DNA of 64,000 nt from Luteolibacter sp. LG18 (GTDB lineage Bacteria; Verrucomicrobiota; Verrucomicrobiia; Verrucomicrobiales; Akkermansiaceae), in NCBI RefSeq assembly GCF_036322585.1, contig NZ_AP024600.1:3224001-3288000 (forward strand). The letters are read 5' to 3'. The translations under genes were made by a program, and so were the position numbers. Positions 50,476 through 59,980 of the stretch are shown here, piece after piece (positions within the stretch are counted from its first letter, which is position 1; each line of letters starts with the position of its first letter). The notes under the pieces were generated by a model. That model was given only the letters and a program-made list of their open reading frames with translations, had not been told where the DNA came from and searched no databases.

Positions 50476-53400
50476 CTATTGCGATGGTTGGCGTTCTTCA
50501 GCTTCCAGGAAGCGAATTTCAAATTTGTTGAGAGCGGGAGCACAAGAAGTGCAGGGATTGCGTATCAGGCCATCTTTTTCCCCGCCGATCCGCGTCGCGA
50601 CGATGGTGGTGCCGTGTGGGTCGATTCCATTCTTTAACATATCGGAGATCATCCAAATTTCAGCGCAGCGGGAATGGAATTTACTTCGATCAGCAAGAGA
50701 TACAGAATCCAAGGCGGCTTTGACGTCGGGATGTAAATCCTCGTGACGAAAGGGGGTGATGGTGGAACTGAAGCCGTGAATGGCTTTGCCATCCTTGATC
50801 AGTGTGGCCATCATGCCTCTCTCTCTCGGATTTTCCGAAGTGAATTCCCGGTGCTTGGCTCGGGCTGCTTCCAGCAGGGGCTGGATTTCCTCCCGCGTGA
50901 TTCCCTGGGCCTCGGCCTTGGCATAGTCCGGTTCGCGGGAGGCTGGTTCTGTGCTGTCGGCTTTGGCCAGGGCGGGGATGCGCTGCGGTTGGTTCCACAC
51001 GGAAGGTGCATCGGTGCCCTCTGGCAGGTGCTCCGGCTTGATGGCGGTGGCGAAGGCTTCGTCGGGAGTCTTCCCCGCGAGATCCATCACCGGTCCGACT
51101 TCCAGCGTGCGGACGGTGAGGCCCTCCTTGCGGGTTTGCGGTGCCCATTCCCCGAGGGCGATTGCTACGGGGCGCGTCGTACCATCGGAGAAGGTCATCC
51201 ACGCGTAGCGGTGGTGCAAGGCGGATTGGCCGTTTTGGCCGAAGGGCTCGCTCTTGACCGGAACGGAGTGATCCAGCAATTCGCGCAACCGCGCGGCGGC
51301 TTCGTAGTGGAGTGAGGATGCGGTGTCGGAAGGTGCCTTAACCTGCCTGAAGCCCGGGGAGTTGTCAAACCCGACGGAGCCTTCCGGCAGCTTGACCGGA
51401 CCTTGCTCCTTGAAGTCTTGGTAGAGTCGGTCGGTGACAGTCTTGCCGACGGTCTCCCAATCCTTGGCCCCCTTGGGTGCGGCATCAGCCGGGAGGGACG
51501 CCGATGCTTCCAGTAGCTTCGGGACAGAAGGCTGGAGTGAGGAGGAGTCGTCCCCGGGATGCCCGATGGAGAAGGAGGCATCCTGTGCAGGTCCGCCATC
51601 GGCCTCCTGGCCAACCTTGATGGCGGCTGGAAGTGTGTCCTTGATTCGGGAGAGGAACTCGCCTACCGTCTTGTCAGGTCCGGATTGCGGGGCGTTAGAA
51701 GTGGTGGCAGTGTCACCCTTCCCAAGCCCCTGGGCAGTCCGGGCCTCGTTTTTTTCCGCATTGTGGGTGGTTGCCCGTTCAGGATCGAACAGGCCGAATT
51801 CGTAGAACGTTACCCGTTCACCGAGGAGAGCGGTCCGTGTGTTGAACCAAGCAATTTGATGTTGGCCATCGATTTCAACGGGAAGGGCGAAATAGTCGAT
51901 TTGCTTCGTGCTGCTTTTCTTTCCTTCGCTGGGCTGCATCTGGCCCAGGTGAATCGCTTGCTCTGTGATCGTGTCGAGGTGAGTGGCGGCTCTGTAGCCT
52001 TGCTCCCGGCGTAGTTTGCTAGGGGCCTCGCCTTTGCTTTCAGCATTGAAATGAATTTCGATGCCGGAATCCCTGTTGATCAACGATCTTCCCTGAAGTG
52101 ATGCGGCGATGTAGTCCCGGATCTGCCGGTGCCAGTCCTTCTTCCCGCCCGGCAGCACCTCCGATGAAATCCGCAGCGGCGTGATCGGCCGCGCGTCCCG
52201 CTCCGGCGTGGATTCCGCCAGGCTGAACGAGAACGCTCCATCCCTCGCGGACACCCCATCCTCCGCCCGGGCCGGATCTACGATCTTCGCCGTAGATCCA
52301 TCCTCCGGCCGCAGCGGGCCATGGATGTCCGGATCGAGCCCGCCCGCCACGTCCAGCCAGTGTGCGAAGTGCGGATCCACCTTGCCCTCCCGCCGCAGCC
52401 GCAGGAAGTCCGTGGCGATGCGCAGGTGCTGGCCGATCATCTCCTTGAACGCGCGGAAAAAGGTCCGCACGGGGGAGGGCAGGGCACTGTCGGCGTAGCG
52501 GCCGGTGGCGTTGTTCACGGCCACGTGGCTGAAGGCCTCCAGCAGCTCCTGCCGACGCAGCGCCGGGGACAGCGCGCCGAGGTCGTCGTGGAGGAAACGG
52601 CTGCGGGTCCCGGCCTCGGTATCGCGCAGCCAGCGGGTCAGCGTTTGCTCGGACACATGGCCCTCGTCCAGCAGCCAGGCGGCGAGGCCCTCGGCGTGCT
52701 CCTCGATGACGTGGTGGGGCTGCGAGTCCTCCGCCAGCGCGATGTGGAGCGTGGTCGAGCCATCCGGCTCGCGGGCGTTCCAACGCATGCCCATGATGGG
52801 AATGGTGGAAAGGTCCACATCGCGGGCCAGCCCCATGTCCTTCCCCGCCTGACGCAGCATGATGGCCACGCGGGCGCGGGCCTGGGCAATCTTTCCAGCG
52901 GAATCCCCGGCCCATTCGGCGAGGTTCTTGTGTGGCAGCTCGCCGATGACGAGGTTCCGGCCGGTGCCCTCGGCTCCCGCCTGGAGCTGCTCGATGAGCG
53001 AGGCATTGGCGCGCGCGAGCTCCACGCTCCGGTCCTGCTCATGGGCGATGATGGCGGCGGCGGCCTCCTCGCGGCTGGCGAAGTTGCCGGTCCGCTGCCC
53101 TTCATCATGGTAGTGAACGGTGAAGGTCCCGTCCGGCTGCGGTTCGATGCCGGGGATACCGGCGCGCGCCGCCTCCGCCAACTGCAGGCGGTCGATCGCG
53201 GCCCGGCTGTTGGCCGCGCGTTGCTCGATGGGCATGGCCTTCCAGACCTCCTGGTGCAGGCGCGCCGCCGCGACCGGATCGGTGAGCGCCATCTGGGAAA
53301 TGCTCCCCGCCTCCCGCGCCCCGATGCCCGCCAGCTCCAGCCCCTGGCGATCGCTGAAAACCTTGCGCAGAGCGGACGCGTTCGCCCCCTCGATCAGGGT

Positions 53401-53565
53401 GTGGCTGCCCGCGCCGAAGATGCCGTAGAGAAACGCCACGCCGAAGGCCTCCCCCAGGTGCTCGCGCTCCTGTCGCAGCAGGCTCTCCCACTCCGGACCG
53501 GGAATGTCCTTGCTCAGCGCGGAGGCGATCTGTTGCAGGCCCGGCTCGGTCAATTGCTGCGCCAC
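50476..53565 (-). CDS. Displaced toxin cassette 2: core + LPD3-like domains + YwqJ-type deaminase
   Basis: This 1,029-residue frame starts with GTG at 53565, inside the core; an in-frame stop lies just upstream, so it lacks the giant toxin's N-terminal ~665 residues. It carries the core, two LPD3-like domains (ending YFALPVEIDGQHQIAWFNTR; LHHRYAWMTFSDGTTRPVA) and a deaminase domain at about residues 918-1027. That domain has C-A-E (Cys967-Glu969) and PCTSC (Cys1005, Cys1008) as predicted zinc ligands and catalytic Glu. This fits the YwqJ family of nucleic-acid deaminase toxins. Followed 5 bp later by a SUKH-3-like gene. Confidence 0.72.
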   Translation of the reverse strand: MAQQLTEPGLQQIASALSKDIPGPEWESLLRQEREHLGEAFGVAFLYGIFGAGSHTLIEGANASALRKVFSDRQGLELAGIGAREAGSISQMALTDPVAAARLHQEVWKAMPIEQRAANSRAAIDRLQLAEAARAGIPGIEPQPDGTFTVHYHDEGQRTGNFASREEAAAAIIAHEQDRSVELARANASLIEQLQAGAEGTGRNLVIGELPHKNLAEWAGDSAGKIAQARARVAIMLRQAGKDMGLARDVDLSTIPIMGMRWNAREPDGSTTLHIALAEDSQPHHVIEEHAEGLAAWLLDEGHVSEQTLTRWLRDTEAGTRSRFLHDDLGALSPALRRQELLEAFSHVAVNNATGRYADSALPSPVRTFFRAFKEMIGQHLRIATDFLRLRREGKVDPHFAHWLDVAGGLDPDIHGPLRPEDGSTAKIVDPARAEDGVSARDGAFSFSLAESTPERDARPITPLRISSEVLPGGKKDWHRQIRDYIAASLQGRSLINRDSGIEIHFNAESKGEAPSKLRREQGYRAATHLDTITEQAIHLGQMQPSEGKKSSTKQIDYFALPVEIDGQHQIAWFNTRTALLGERVTFYEFGLFDPERATTHNAEKNEARTAQGLGKGDTATTSNAPQSGPDKTVGEFLSRIKDTLPAAIKVGQEADGGPAQDASFSIGHPGDDSSSLQPSVPKLLEASASLPADAAPKGAKDWETVGKTVTDRLYQDFKEQGPVKLPEGSVGFDNSPGFRQVKAPSDTASSLHYEAAARLRELLDHSVPVKSEPFGQNGQSALHHRYAWMTFSDGTTRPVAIALGEWAPQTRKEGLTVRTLEVGPVMDLAGKTPDEAFATAIKPEHLPEGTDAPSVWNQPQRIPALAKADSTEPASREPDYAKAEAQGITREEIQPLLEAARAKHREFTSENPRERGMMATLIKDGKAIHGFSSTITPFRHEDLHPDVKAALDSVSLADRSKFHSRCAEIWMISDMLKNGIDPHGTTIVATRIGGEKDGLIRNPCTSCAPALNKFEIRFLEAEERQPSQ

Positions 53566-53590
53566 CCCGGCCGTGCCGCCCGCCGTAGGT
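52195..53590 (-). repeat. Toxin core repeat, copy 2
   Basis: About 1.4 kb matching the core in the giant toxin, from TAGGTAGVAQQLTEPG to FSLAESTPERDARP. Homology at the 5' side stops near 53588, just before the next immunity gene. Confidence 0.85.
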
Positions 53591-53623
53591 CATGGGTGCC
53601 GGAGGGTGGTGACCTGAAATGCC

Positions 53624-54175
53624 TTACGACGGACCTTCCTCGCGAGGATCCGGGAGCAAAGGCTTGTCCAGCAGCCATTCGCAGCGCGCGACAGGAGGGT
53701 AGTCAGGTGAGGACTGCCGGTCGAAGACTGGATAGAGGGTGTAATTCGGGCATGGGCGGATACCGAGAATGCAGGAAATCAATGTATCGTCGAAGGTGTC
53801 GCCGTCTTGGCAGAGACCGTATTCTGAAAGTGAATAGGGAACTCCATCATCGGCGATTAAGATGTCGATTGGGTAGTCGAATATCTTGCCGATTGGATAG
53901 AGTTTCTTTCCTAATGATTCTTCTTCTTCCTCGAATGAATCGGCAGGGTATTCGAAATGTCTTGGATCGATGCTGAATTCGGATCTGGCAAACTCGATGC
54001 CAGTAATGGGGTCGGGTTTGTAGTAAAATCCCGCGAATTCTTTTAAGACGTTTTCGGCTGCGGGGAATATCTCGAAGTGGGCGGGTAACTCAAAATTGAT
54101 TTGTTCGCTAGGAGTTCCGGTCCATCCGCCAGCTCGAAGAATTTTCTCCACTTCGTCAGGAAATCTTTTTTTCAT
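53624..54175 (-). CDS. SUKH-3-like immunity protein for the giant toxin's tip
   Basis: This 183-residue protein is a clear paralogue of the protein at 49940: MKKRFPDEVEKILRAGGWTG, then FPAAENVLKEFAGFYY, EEEEESLGKKLYPIGKIFDY, and VARCEWLLDKPLLP. It also has the SUKH G-W motif. It starts 5 bp after the toxin's stop codon at 54181. It differs from the other in the N-terminal third and centre, as expected of immunity proteins matched to different toxin tips. Confidence 0.75.
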   Translation of the reverse strand: MKKRFPDEVEKILRAGGWTGTPSEQINFELPAHFEIFPAAENVLKEFAGFYYKPDPITGIEFARSEFSIDPRHFEYPADSFEEEEESLGKKLYPIGKIFDYPIDILIADDGVPYSLSEYGLCQDGDTFDDTLISCILGIRPCPNYTLYPVFDRQSSPDYPPVARCEWLLDKPLLPDPREEGPS

Positions 54176-54180
54176 GAAGT

Positions 54181-57100
54181 CTATTGCGGTGATTCAGTGT
54201 GTGTTTGTGCTTCTAGAAATCGGACCCCGAAATCTTCAAGGGCTTTTCTACAAGAAGAGCAAGGATTTCGGAGTTGGCCATTTTTCTTCCCGCCAATACC
54301 GGTTGCCGCGATGACGGATCCTTGCGGATCGATTCCATTTTTTAACATTTCAGAGAGTATCCAGATTTCAGCGCACCGTGAGTGATATTTGCTTTGGTCC
54401 GCTGGAGAGATTTTTTCCAGGGATTCTTTCACGCGAGGATGGAGATCTTCGTAGCGGAAGGGAGAGAGTCTTGAGCTGAATCCATGAATCACTTCGCCAT
54501 CCTTGATCAGCGTGGCCATCATTCCTTTCGCCCGAGGATTCTCCGAAGTGAATTCCCGGTGCTTGGCTCGGGCTGCTTCCAGCAGGGGCTGGATTTCCTC
54601 CCGCGTGATGCCCTGGGTAGTGGCTTTCTGGTAATCTGGTTCGCGGGACGCTGGTTCCTCCCGGCCCATCTTCGGCGGGGCGGGGATGCGCTGCGGTTGG
54701 TTCCACACGGAAGGGGCATCGGAGCCCTCTGGCAGGTGCTCCGGCTTGATGGCGGTGGCGAAGGCTTCGTCGGGAGTCTTCCCCGCGAGATCCATCACCG
54801 GTCCGACTTCCAGCGAGCGGACGGTGAGGCCCTCCTTGCGGGTTTGCGGTGCCCATTCCCCGAGGGCGATTGCTACGGGGCGTGTCGTACCATCGGAGAA
54901 AGCCATCCACGCGTAGCGGTGGTGCAAGGCGGATTGGCCGTTTTGGCCGAAGGGCTCGCTCTTGACCGGAACGGAGTGATCCAGCAATTCGCGCAACCGC
55001 GCGGCGGCTTCGTAGTGGAGTGAGGATGCGGTATCGGAAGGTGCCTTAACCTGCCTGAAGCCCGGGGAGTTGTCAAACCCGACGGAGCCTTCCGGCAGCT
55101 TGACCGGACCTTGCTTCTTGAAGTCTTGGTAGAGTCGGTCGGTGACAGTTTTGCCGACGGTTTCCCAATCCTTGGCCCCCTTGGGCGCGGCATGCGCTGG
55201 AGGGGACGCCGATGCTTCCAGTAGCTTCGGGGCAGAAGGCTGGAGTGAGGAGTCGTCCCCGGGATGTCCAATGGAGAAGGACGCGTCTTGATGTGTTCCG
55301 CCATCGGCCTCCTGGCCCACCTTGATGGCGGCTGGAAGTGTGTCCTTGATTCGGGAGAGGAACTCGCCTACCGTCTCGCCAGACCCGGGCTTTGAGGCCG
55401 ATTGAGGGCTTTCGCCTGATGTCGAAGCGCTCTGGAAGCCCGGGTCGCTTTTTTGCTGCCATAAGCCGAACTCGTAAAAGACAGAGTGGTCGCCATTCTT
55501 TTCTTTCATGGCGTTGAACCAGGCAATCCCGGTCTTCCCGTCGATTTCGATGGGCAATGCGTAGTAATCGACTCGCTCCGTATTGAGCCTTCCCTTTGAT
55601 GTGGCGACATGGCCGAGGTAGAGGGCATCTTCGGTGATCGTCTTGATCTCAGTTGCGGCCCGGAAGGCGGGTTCTCGACGGAGTTTGCTTGGTGCCTCGC
55701 GTCGGCTTTGGGCCGTGAAGCGTATCGTGCCGTTGGTGTCTTTATTGAGCAGATCCTTGCCCTGGAGATGTTCGGCGATGTAGTTGCGGACCGCGATGTG
55801 CCAGTCCTTCTTCCCGCCCGGCAGCACCTCCGATGAAATCCTCAGCGGCGTGATCGGCCGCGCGTCCCGCTCCGGAGTCGATTCCGCCAGGCTGAACGAG
55901 ACGTCCTGGCCATCGAGGTCCATCTTCGGAGGTGCCTCCCGGCTTCCGACTCTTTCCTCGTGATTGTGCTCCGGCTTGATGCCTGCCTGAAAGCGCTCAA
56001 GCTCGGACTTGATTCGGAGGGATGATGAGCTAGCATCCCCCTGTGTCGACGTGTCGGCCAAGACTCCAAGTCCGGTTTCCGGATGCGGCTCTTGGAGAGT
56101 TACCACGTCGGCACTTTTTTGTTTTCTCTGCAAAGCGTCCGCTAGTGGAAGAACCTCGACTCCGATCGTTAGAACCTCGGAAGAGTAGGCTTGATCTGCC
56201 GTTTGTTTTTCGGGACGGGCCTTTTCAGACATCCGATCGATGGTCAGCAGCACATTGCGCCGTGTGCCATCTGGGAAATCCGCCCACGCATAGCGGCGAT
56301 GCACCTCTTGAACAGTGGGGTCTCCTTTTCCTTCGGGTTCCACCGCACTCAGTTTCGAGTTCCTGAGGAGCTCGGGCAGGTTGGCCGCGGCGATGAAATG
56401 GAGGCGTGCCGGTTCACCGTCCTTGAACGAGCGGAGCTTGTGGGCGGTTTTGGATTTGCTCCAGGCGATGGCTCCCTCGGGCGTCTCGATGAGCTTCGGC
56501 CAACCCGCGCTGATGGCGTCGAAGTTTCGCGTGAACCACGTCCTGAGCTCGGATGGCTTTTCCGGCGCATCCGGGTGGGATTCCTGGAGCCGGACGGGCA
56601 GGGGAGCTTCGGTGATCGGCCGGGTGCCGGGGCCGAGCGGCGGTATGGCGAAGGAGTAGGGCGTGGTTCCATTCGCTCCCTGCGTTTCATCTACTGCCTT
56701 CGCCGTAGGTCCATCCTCCGGCCGCAGCGGCCCGTGCACGTCCGGATCGAGACCGCCCGCCACGTCCAGCCAGTGCGCGAAGTGCGGATCCACCTTGCCC
56801 TCCCGCCGCAGGCGCAGGAAGTCCGTGGCGATGCGCAGGTGCTGGCCGATCATCTCCTTGAACGCCCGGAAGAAGGTCCGCACGGGGGAGGGCAGGGCAC
56901 TGTCGGCGTAGCGGCCGGTGGCGTTGTTCACGGCCACGTGGCTGAAGGCCTCCAGCAGCTCCTGCCGACGCAGCGCCGGGGACAGCGCGCCGAGGTCGTC
57001 GTGGAGGAAACGGCTGCGGGTCCCGGCCTCGGTATCGCGCAGCCAGCGGGTCAGCGTTTGCTCGGACACATGGCCCTCGTCCAGCAGCCAGGCGGCGAGG

Positions 57101-59979
57101 CCTTCGGCGTGCTCCTCGATGACGTGGTGGGGCTGCGCGCCCTCCGCCAGGGCGATGTGGAGCGTGGTCGAGCCGTCCGGCTGGCGGGCGTTCCAACGCA
57201 TGCCCATGATGGGAATGGTGGAAAGGTCCACATCGCGGGCGAGCCCCATGTCCTTCCCCGCCTGACGCAGCATGATGGCCACGCGGGCGCGGGCCTGGGT
57301 GATCTTTCCGGCGGAATCCCCGGCCCATTCGGCGAGGTTCTTGGATGGCAGCTCGCCCACGGCGAGGTTCCGGCCGGTGCCCTCGGCTCCTGACTGGAGC
57401 TGCTGGATGAGCGAGGCATTGGCGCGCGCGAGCTCCACGCTCCGGTCCTGCTCATGGGCGATGATGGCGGCGGCGGCCTCCTCGCGGCTGGCGAAGTTGC
57501 CGGTCCGCTGCCCCTCATCATGGTAGTGGACCGTGAAGGTCCCGTCCGGCTGCGGTTCGATGCCGGGGATACCGGCGCGCGCCGCCTCCGCCAACTGCAG
57601 GCGGTCGATCGCGGCCCGGCTGTTGGCCGCGCGTTGCTCGATGGGCATGGCCTTCCAGATCTCCTGGTGCAGGCGCGCCGCCGCGACCGGATCGGTGAGC
57701 GCCATCTGGGAAATGCTCCCCGCCTCCCGCGCCCCGATGCCCGCCAGCTCCAGCCCCTGGCGATCGCTGAAAACCTTGCGCAGCGCGGACGCGTTCGCCC
57801 CCTCGATCAGGGTGTGGCTGCCCGCGCCGAAGATGCCGTAGAGAAACGCCACGCCGAAGGCCTCCCCCAGGTGCTCGCGCTCCTGTCGCAGCAGGCTCTC
57901 CCACTCCGGACCGGGAATGTCCTTGCTCAGCGCGGAGGCGATCTGTTGGAGACCCGGTTCGGTCAATTGCTGCGCCACCCCGGCCGTGCCGCCCGCCGCG
58001 GTCATCTCCGCCAGGCGGATGCCACCGGCCGTGAGCTTGCCGCCCACGCCCCCGGTCGCCAGACGGGAAACCTCCCCCTCCAGCGCCTTGGAAAGGAACG
58101 GCATCTTGCCCGCGAAAATCCCGGCGTCCACCCGGTCCAGCGCCGTTTGCACGCCCGCGATGGCCAAGGCCAGCGCCGCCCGTTCCTCCGGCGGTGCATT
58201 CGGCGCCATCCGCTCCACCGTGCGCGCGGATCGCCCCAGCCGGGACTCCAGCAGGATCGGCAGCCCCGTGCCATACGGTGCCATTGCCGCGCCCATCTCC
58301 ACCAGCCCCTGCGAGGCACTCACCGCCGCATTGTCGAAATGATCCCAAAAACCCTTCGCATCCTCCACCCGGGCGCGCGCCGCGCGGATCGGATGGTTGC
58401 CCATGTCCCCGAAAAAGGCCGCCGCTCCCTTCGAACGATCCGCGAAGATGCGGAGAGCCTCCTTCTCCTTCTCCGTCAGCTCGCGGCGGGGATCCTGCCC
58501 GCCCGGAGCCATGCCCCAGTGCTCCTCATCCCACTCCTGCTGCGCGTTCAGATACAGGGCAGGATGGTGCGGCAGCTCGCTGGCAGGCAGCGAGGTCCGG
58601 CCGCCCTCCAGCACCTGCCCGAACACCGCCGCGTTGAACCGCGCGTCCCCCCCACGCGTCCCCATCTCGAACTGATCCGCCCCCGTCCGGAAGCCCTCGA
58701 AGATCTTCGCCGCGTGGCCCTTCACATCCCAGCCATCCGCCTCCGCCATGGACATCATCATCCCCAGCACCCGGTCCTGCCCCCTCACGTCCAGCTTGCC
58801 ATATCCCGATAGAAACGGCCCCAGCTCGTCCGTTGGCGCGCTCGCCCGATCCTTCTCCGCCGCCGCCCGCCATTTCCACAAGCCGTTCGCCACCGCGATC
58901 TCCCGGTCCGTGTAGCGGCCCAGCACATCCGCGTAGGCGCTCGAAACCGCGCTCCCGTGGAGCTTCGGATCCGCCCCCGGGAAATCCAGCGCTGCCTTCA
59001 TCCCCGCCTCCAGCGGCAGCCCGCGGATCGCCGCGAGCCGCGCGTTCTCCGCCGCCCTCCGCAGTTTCACCGTCGTCGCCTCGCGCTCCTCCAGGAACCC
59101 CAGGCTCAACCCCTGGAAGCCCTCCTCCGTCCCCGGATCGTCCCGTTGGTAAATCTCCCGGGAAACCTGCGCCCGCGTCCACGGCCACGTCGCCTCCACC
59201 TCCGAGGGCGTCTTGCCCGTCCAGTACGAAGCCGTCAGCAGGTTCGCATAGTGGACCTTGTCCGCATCCGCCGCCGTGCCCAGGCGCGCGTCGAATTCCT
59301 CCCGCTGCTCCGGCCGGAACGCCTCCCGCATCAATGCCGGCCCGCGGTTGATCCGCCGCAGCACCTCCAGCTGCTCCCTCCGCTCCTGCGCCTGCGCCTC
59401 CGTCTGTCGGTCCGCCAGGTATTGCAGCGGCTCCTCGCCCCGGTTTCTACGGAAAGCCTCGTACATCGAGATCGCGGACTCCAGCACCGCCAGCTCCGGC
59501 GGCACCCGCCGCCCCGTGATCGGCATCGGATGTCCCGGCAGACCGTGCTTGGGATCCACCACCACGTTCCCCTCCGCATCGAAAAAGCCCGGCGTCGCCT
59601 CCACCTGCTTCCGCTCCTCCTGCCTCCGGATCCCGTCCGCCTCCTGGTGCCACTGCCAGGCCAGCTGATCCAGCCGCGCCTGATCGTTCTCCCGGGAAAA
59701 GTACGCATCCAGCGTGGCCCCGCTCCGGTCCCGCGTCGCCCGCTCATGCAAGATCGGAACCTCCAGCTCCACCCGCGCGTTCCCGTTCACCGGATCGATC
59801 CAGTCCGGAGACCGCTGCTCCACCACCGCCGGGGCCGATGGCACGACCGGAGCCGGAACCGGTGTCGGTGCCGGAACCGGCGAATGGGCAGGGGAGGGCG
59901 CCGGCATCTCCCCGGCTGGCAGCAGCTCCTCTCCGGTCGATTCCCCGGACGGATTCTTCAAAAGCTCGATGGACGCCAT
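54181..59979 (-). CDS. Giant gp16-like internal-virion / polyvalent protein with YwqJ-type deaminase toxin tip
   Basis: This 1,932-residue protein starts at 59979, one base after the stop of the preceding gp15-like gene. Residues ~25-60 are Pro-rich. Residues ~60-660 are helical with Gly/Ala-rich hydrophobic stretches (VSASQGLVEMGAAMAPYGTG; LGEAFGVAFLYGIFGAGSHT lies in the core) that could insert in a membrane, as in T7 gp16. The repeated core spans about 663-1096. Three LPD3-like domains follow (~1140-1276, ~1376-1503, ~1563-1733). The tip (~1820-1930) has C-A-E (Cys1869, Glu1871) and PCSSC (Cys1907, Cys1910) as in YwqJ-type deaminases. It is the only full-length toxin here; the SUKH-3 gene follows. 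Family names other than the deaminase are recalled, not searched. Confidence 0.75.
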   Translation of the reverse strand: MASIELLKNPSGESTGEELLPAGEMPAPSPAHSPVPAPTPVPAPVVPSAPAVVEQRSPDWIDPVNGNARVELEVPILHERATRDRSGATLDAYFSRENDQARLDQLAWQWHQEADGIRRQEERKQVEATPGFFDAEGNVVVDPKHGLPGHPMPITGRRVPPELAVLESAISMYEAFRRNRGEEPLQYLADRQTEAQAQERREQLEVLRRINRGPALMREAFRPEQREEFDARLGTAADADKVHYANLLTASYWTGKTPSEVEATWPWTRAQVSREIYQRDDPGTEEGFQGLSLGFLEEREATTVKLRRAAENARLAAIRGLPLEAGMKAALDFPGADPKLHGSAVSSAYADVLGRYTDREIAVANGLWKWRAAAEKDRASAPTDELGPFLSGYGKLDVRGQDRVLGMMMSMAEADGWDVKGHAAKIFEGFRTGADQFEMGTRGGDARFNAAVFGQVLEGGRTSLPASELPHHPALYLNAQQEWDEEHWGMAPGGQDPRRELTEKEKEALRIFADRSKGAAAFFGDMGNHPIRAARARVEDAKGFWDHFDNAAVSASQGLVEMGAAMAPYGTGLPILLESRLGRSARTVERMAPNAPPEERAALALAIAGVQTALDRVDAGIFAGKMPFLSKALEGEVSRLATGGVGGKLTAGGIRLAEMTAAGGTAGVAQQLTEPGLQQIASALSKDIPGPEWESLLRQEREHLGEAFGVAFLYGIFGAGSHTLIEGANASALRKVFSDRQGLELAGIGAREAGSISQMALTDPVAAARLHQEIWKAMPIEQRAANSRAAIDRLQLAEAARAGIPGIEPQPDGTFTVHYHDEGQRTGNFASREEAAAAIIAHEQDRSVELARANASLIQQLQSGAEGTGRNLAVGELPSKNLAEWAGDSAGKITQARARVAIMLRQAGKDMGLARDVDLSTIPIMGMRWNARQPDGSTTLHIALAEGAQPHHVIEEHAEGLAAWLLDEGHVSEQTLTRWLRDTEAGTRSRFLHDDLGALSPALRRQELLEAFSHVAVNNATGRYADSALPSPVRTFFRAFKEMIGQHLRIATDFLRLRREGKVDPHFAHWLDVAGGLDPDVHGPLRPEDGPTAKAVDETQGANGTTPYSFAIPPLGPGTRPITEAPLPVRLQESHPDAPEKPSELRTWFTRNFDAISAGWPKLIETPEGAIAWSKSKTAHKLRSFKDGEPARLHFIAAANLPELLRNSKLSAVEPEGKGDPTVQEVHRRYAWADFPDGTRRNVLLTIDRMSEKARPEKQTADQAYSSEVLTIGVEVLPLADALQRKQKSADVVTLQEPHPETGLGVLADTSTQGDASSSSLRIKSELERFQAGIKPEHNHEERVGSREAPPKMDLDGQDVSFSLAESTPERDARPITPLRISSEVLPGGKKDWHIAVRNYIAEHLQGKDLLNKDTNGTIRFTAQSRREAPSKLRREPAFRAATEIKTITEDALYLGHVATSKGRLNTERVDYYALPIEIDGKTGIAWFNAMKEKNGDHSVFYEFGLWQQKSDPGFQSASTSGESPQSASKPGSGETVGEFLSRIKDTLPAAIKVGQEADGGTHQDASFSIGHPGDDSSLQPSAPKLLEASASPPAHAAPKGAKDWETVGKTVTDRLYQDFKKQGPVKLPEGSVGFDNSPGFRQVKAPSDTASSLHYEAAARLRELLDHSVPVKSEPFGQNGQSALHHRYAWMAFSDGTTRPVAIALGEWAPQTRKEGLTVRSLEVGPVMDLAGKTPDEAFATAIKPEHLPEGSDAPSVWNQPQRIPAPPKMGREEPASREPDYQKATTQGITREEIQPLLEAARAKHREFTSENPRAKGMMATLIKDGEVIHGFSSRLSPFRYEDLHPRVKESLEKISPADQSKYHSRCAEIWILSEMLKNGIDPQGSVIAATGIGGKKNGQLRNPCSSCRKALEDFGVRFLEAQTHTESPQ
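56690..57995 (-). repeat. Toxin core repeat, copy 1 (in the full-length toxin)
   Basis: This is the reference copy of the core. In it, an extra LPD3-like domain (about 56150-56560) separates the core end (STAKAVD) from FSLAESTPERDARP, which in the other copies lie close together. It indicates module insertion or loss. Confidence 0.85.
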
Positions 59980-59980
59980 G

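Noticed and set aside
57080-57140. A zinc metallopeptidase site in the core (HHVIEEHAEG)
   Set aside because: The pattern is not H-E-x-x-H, and no third ligand was evident.
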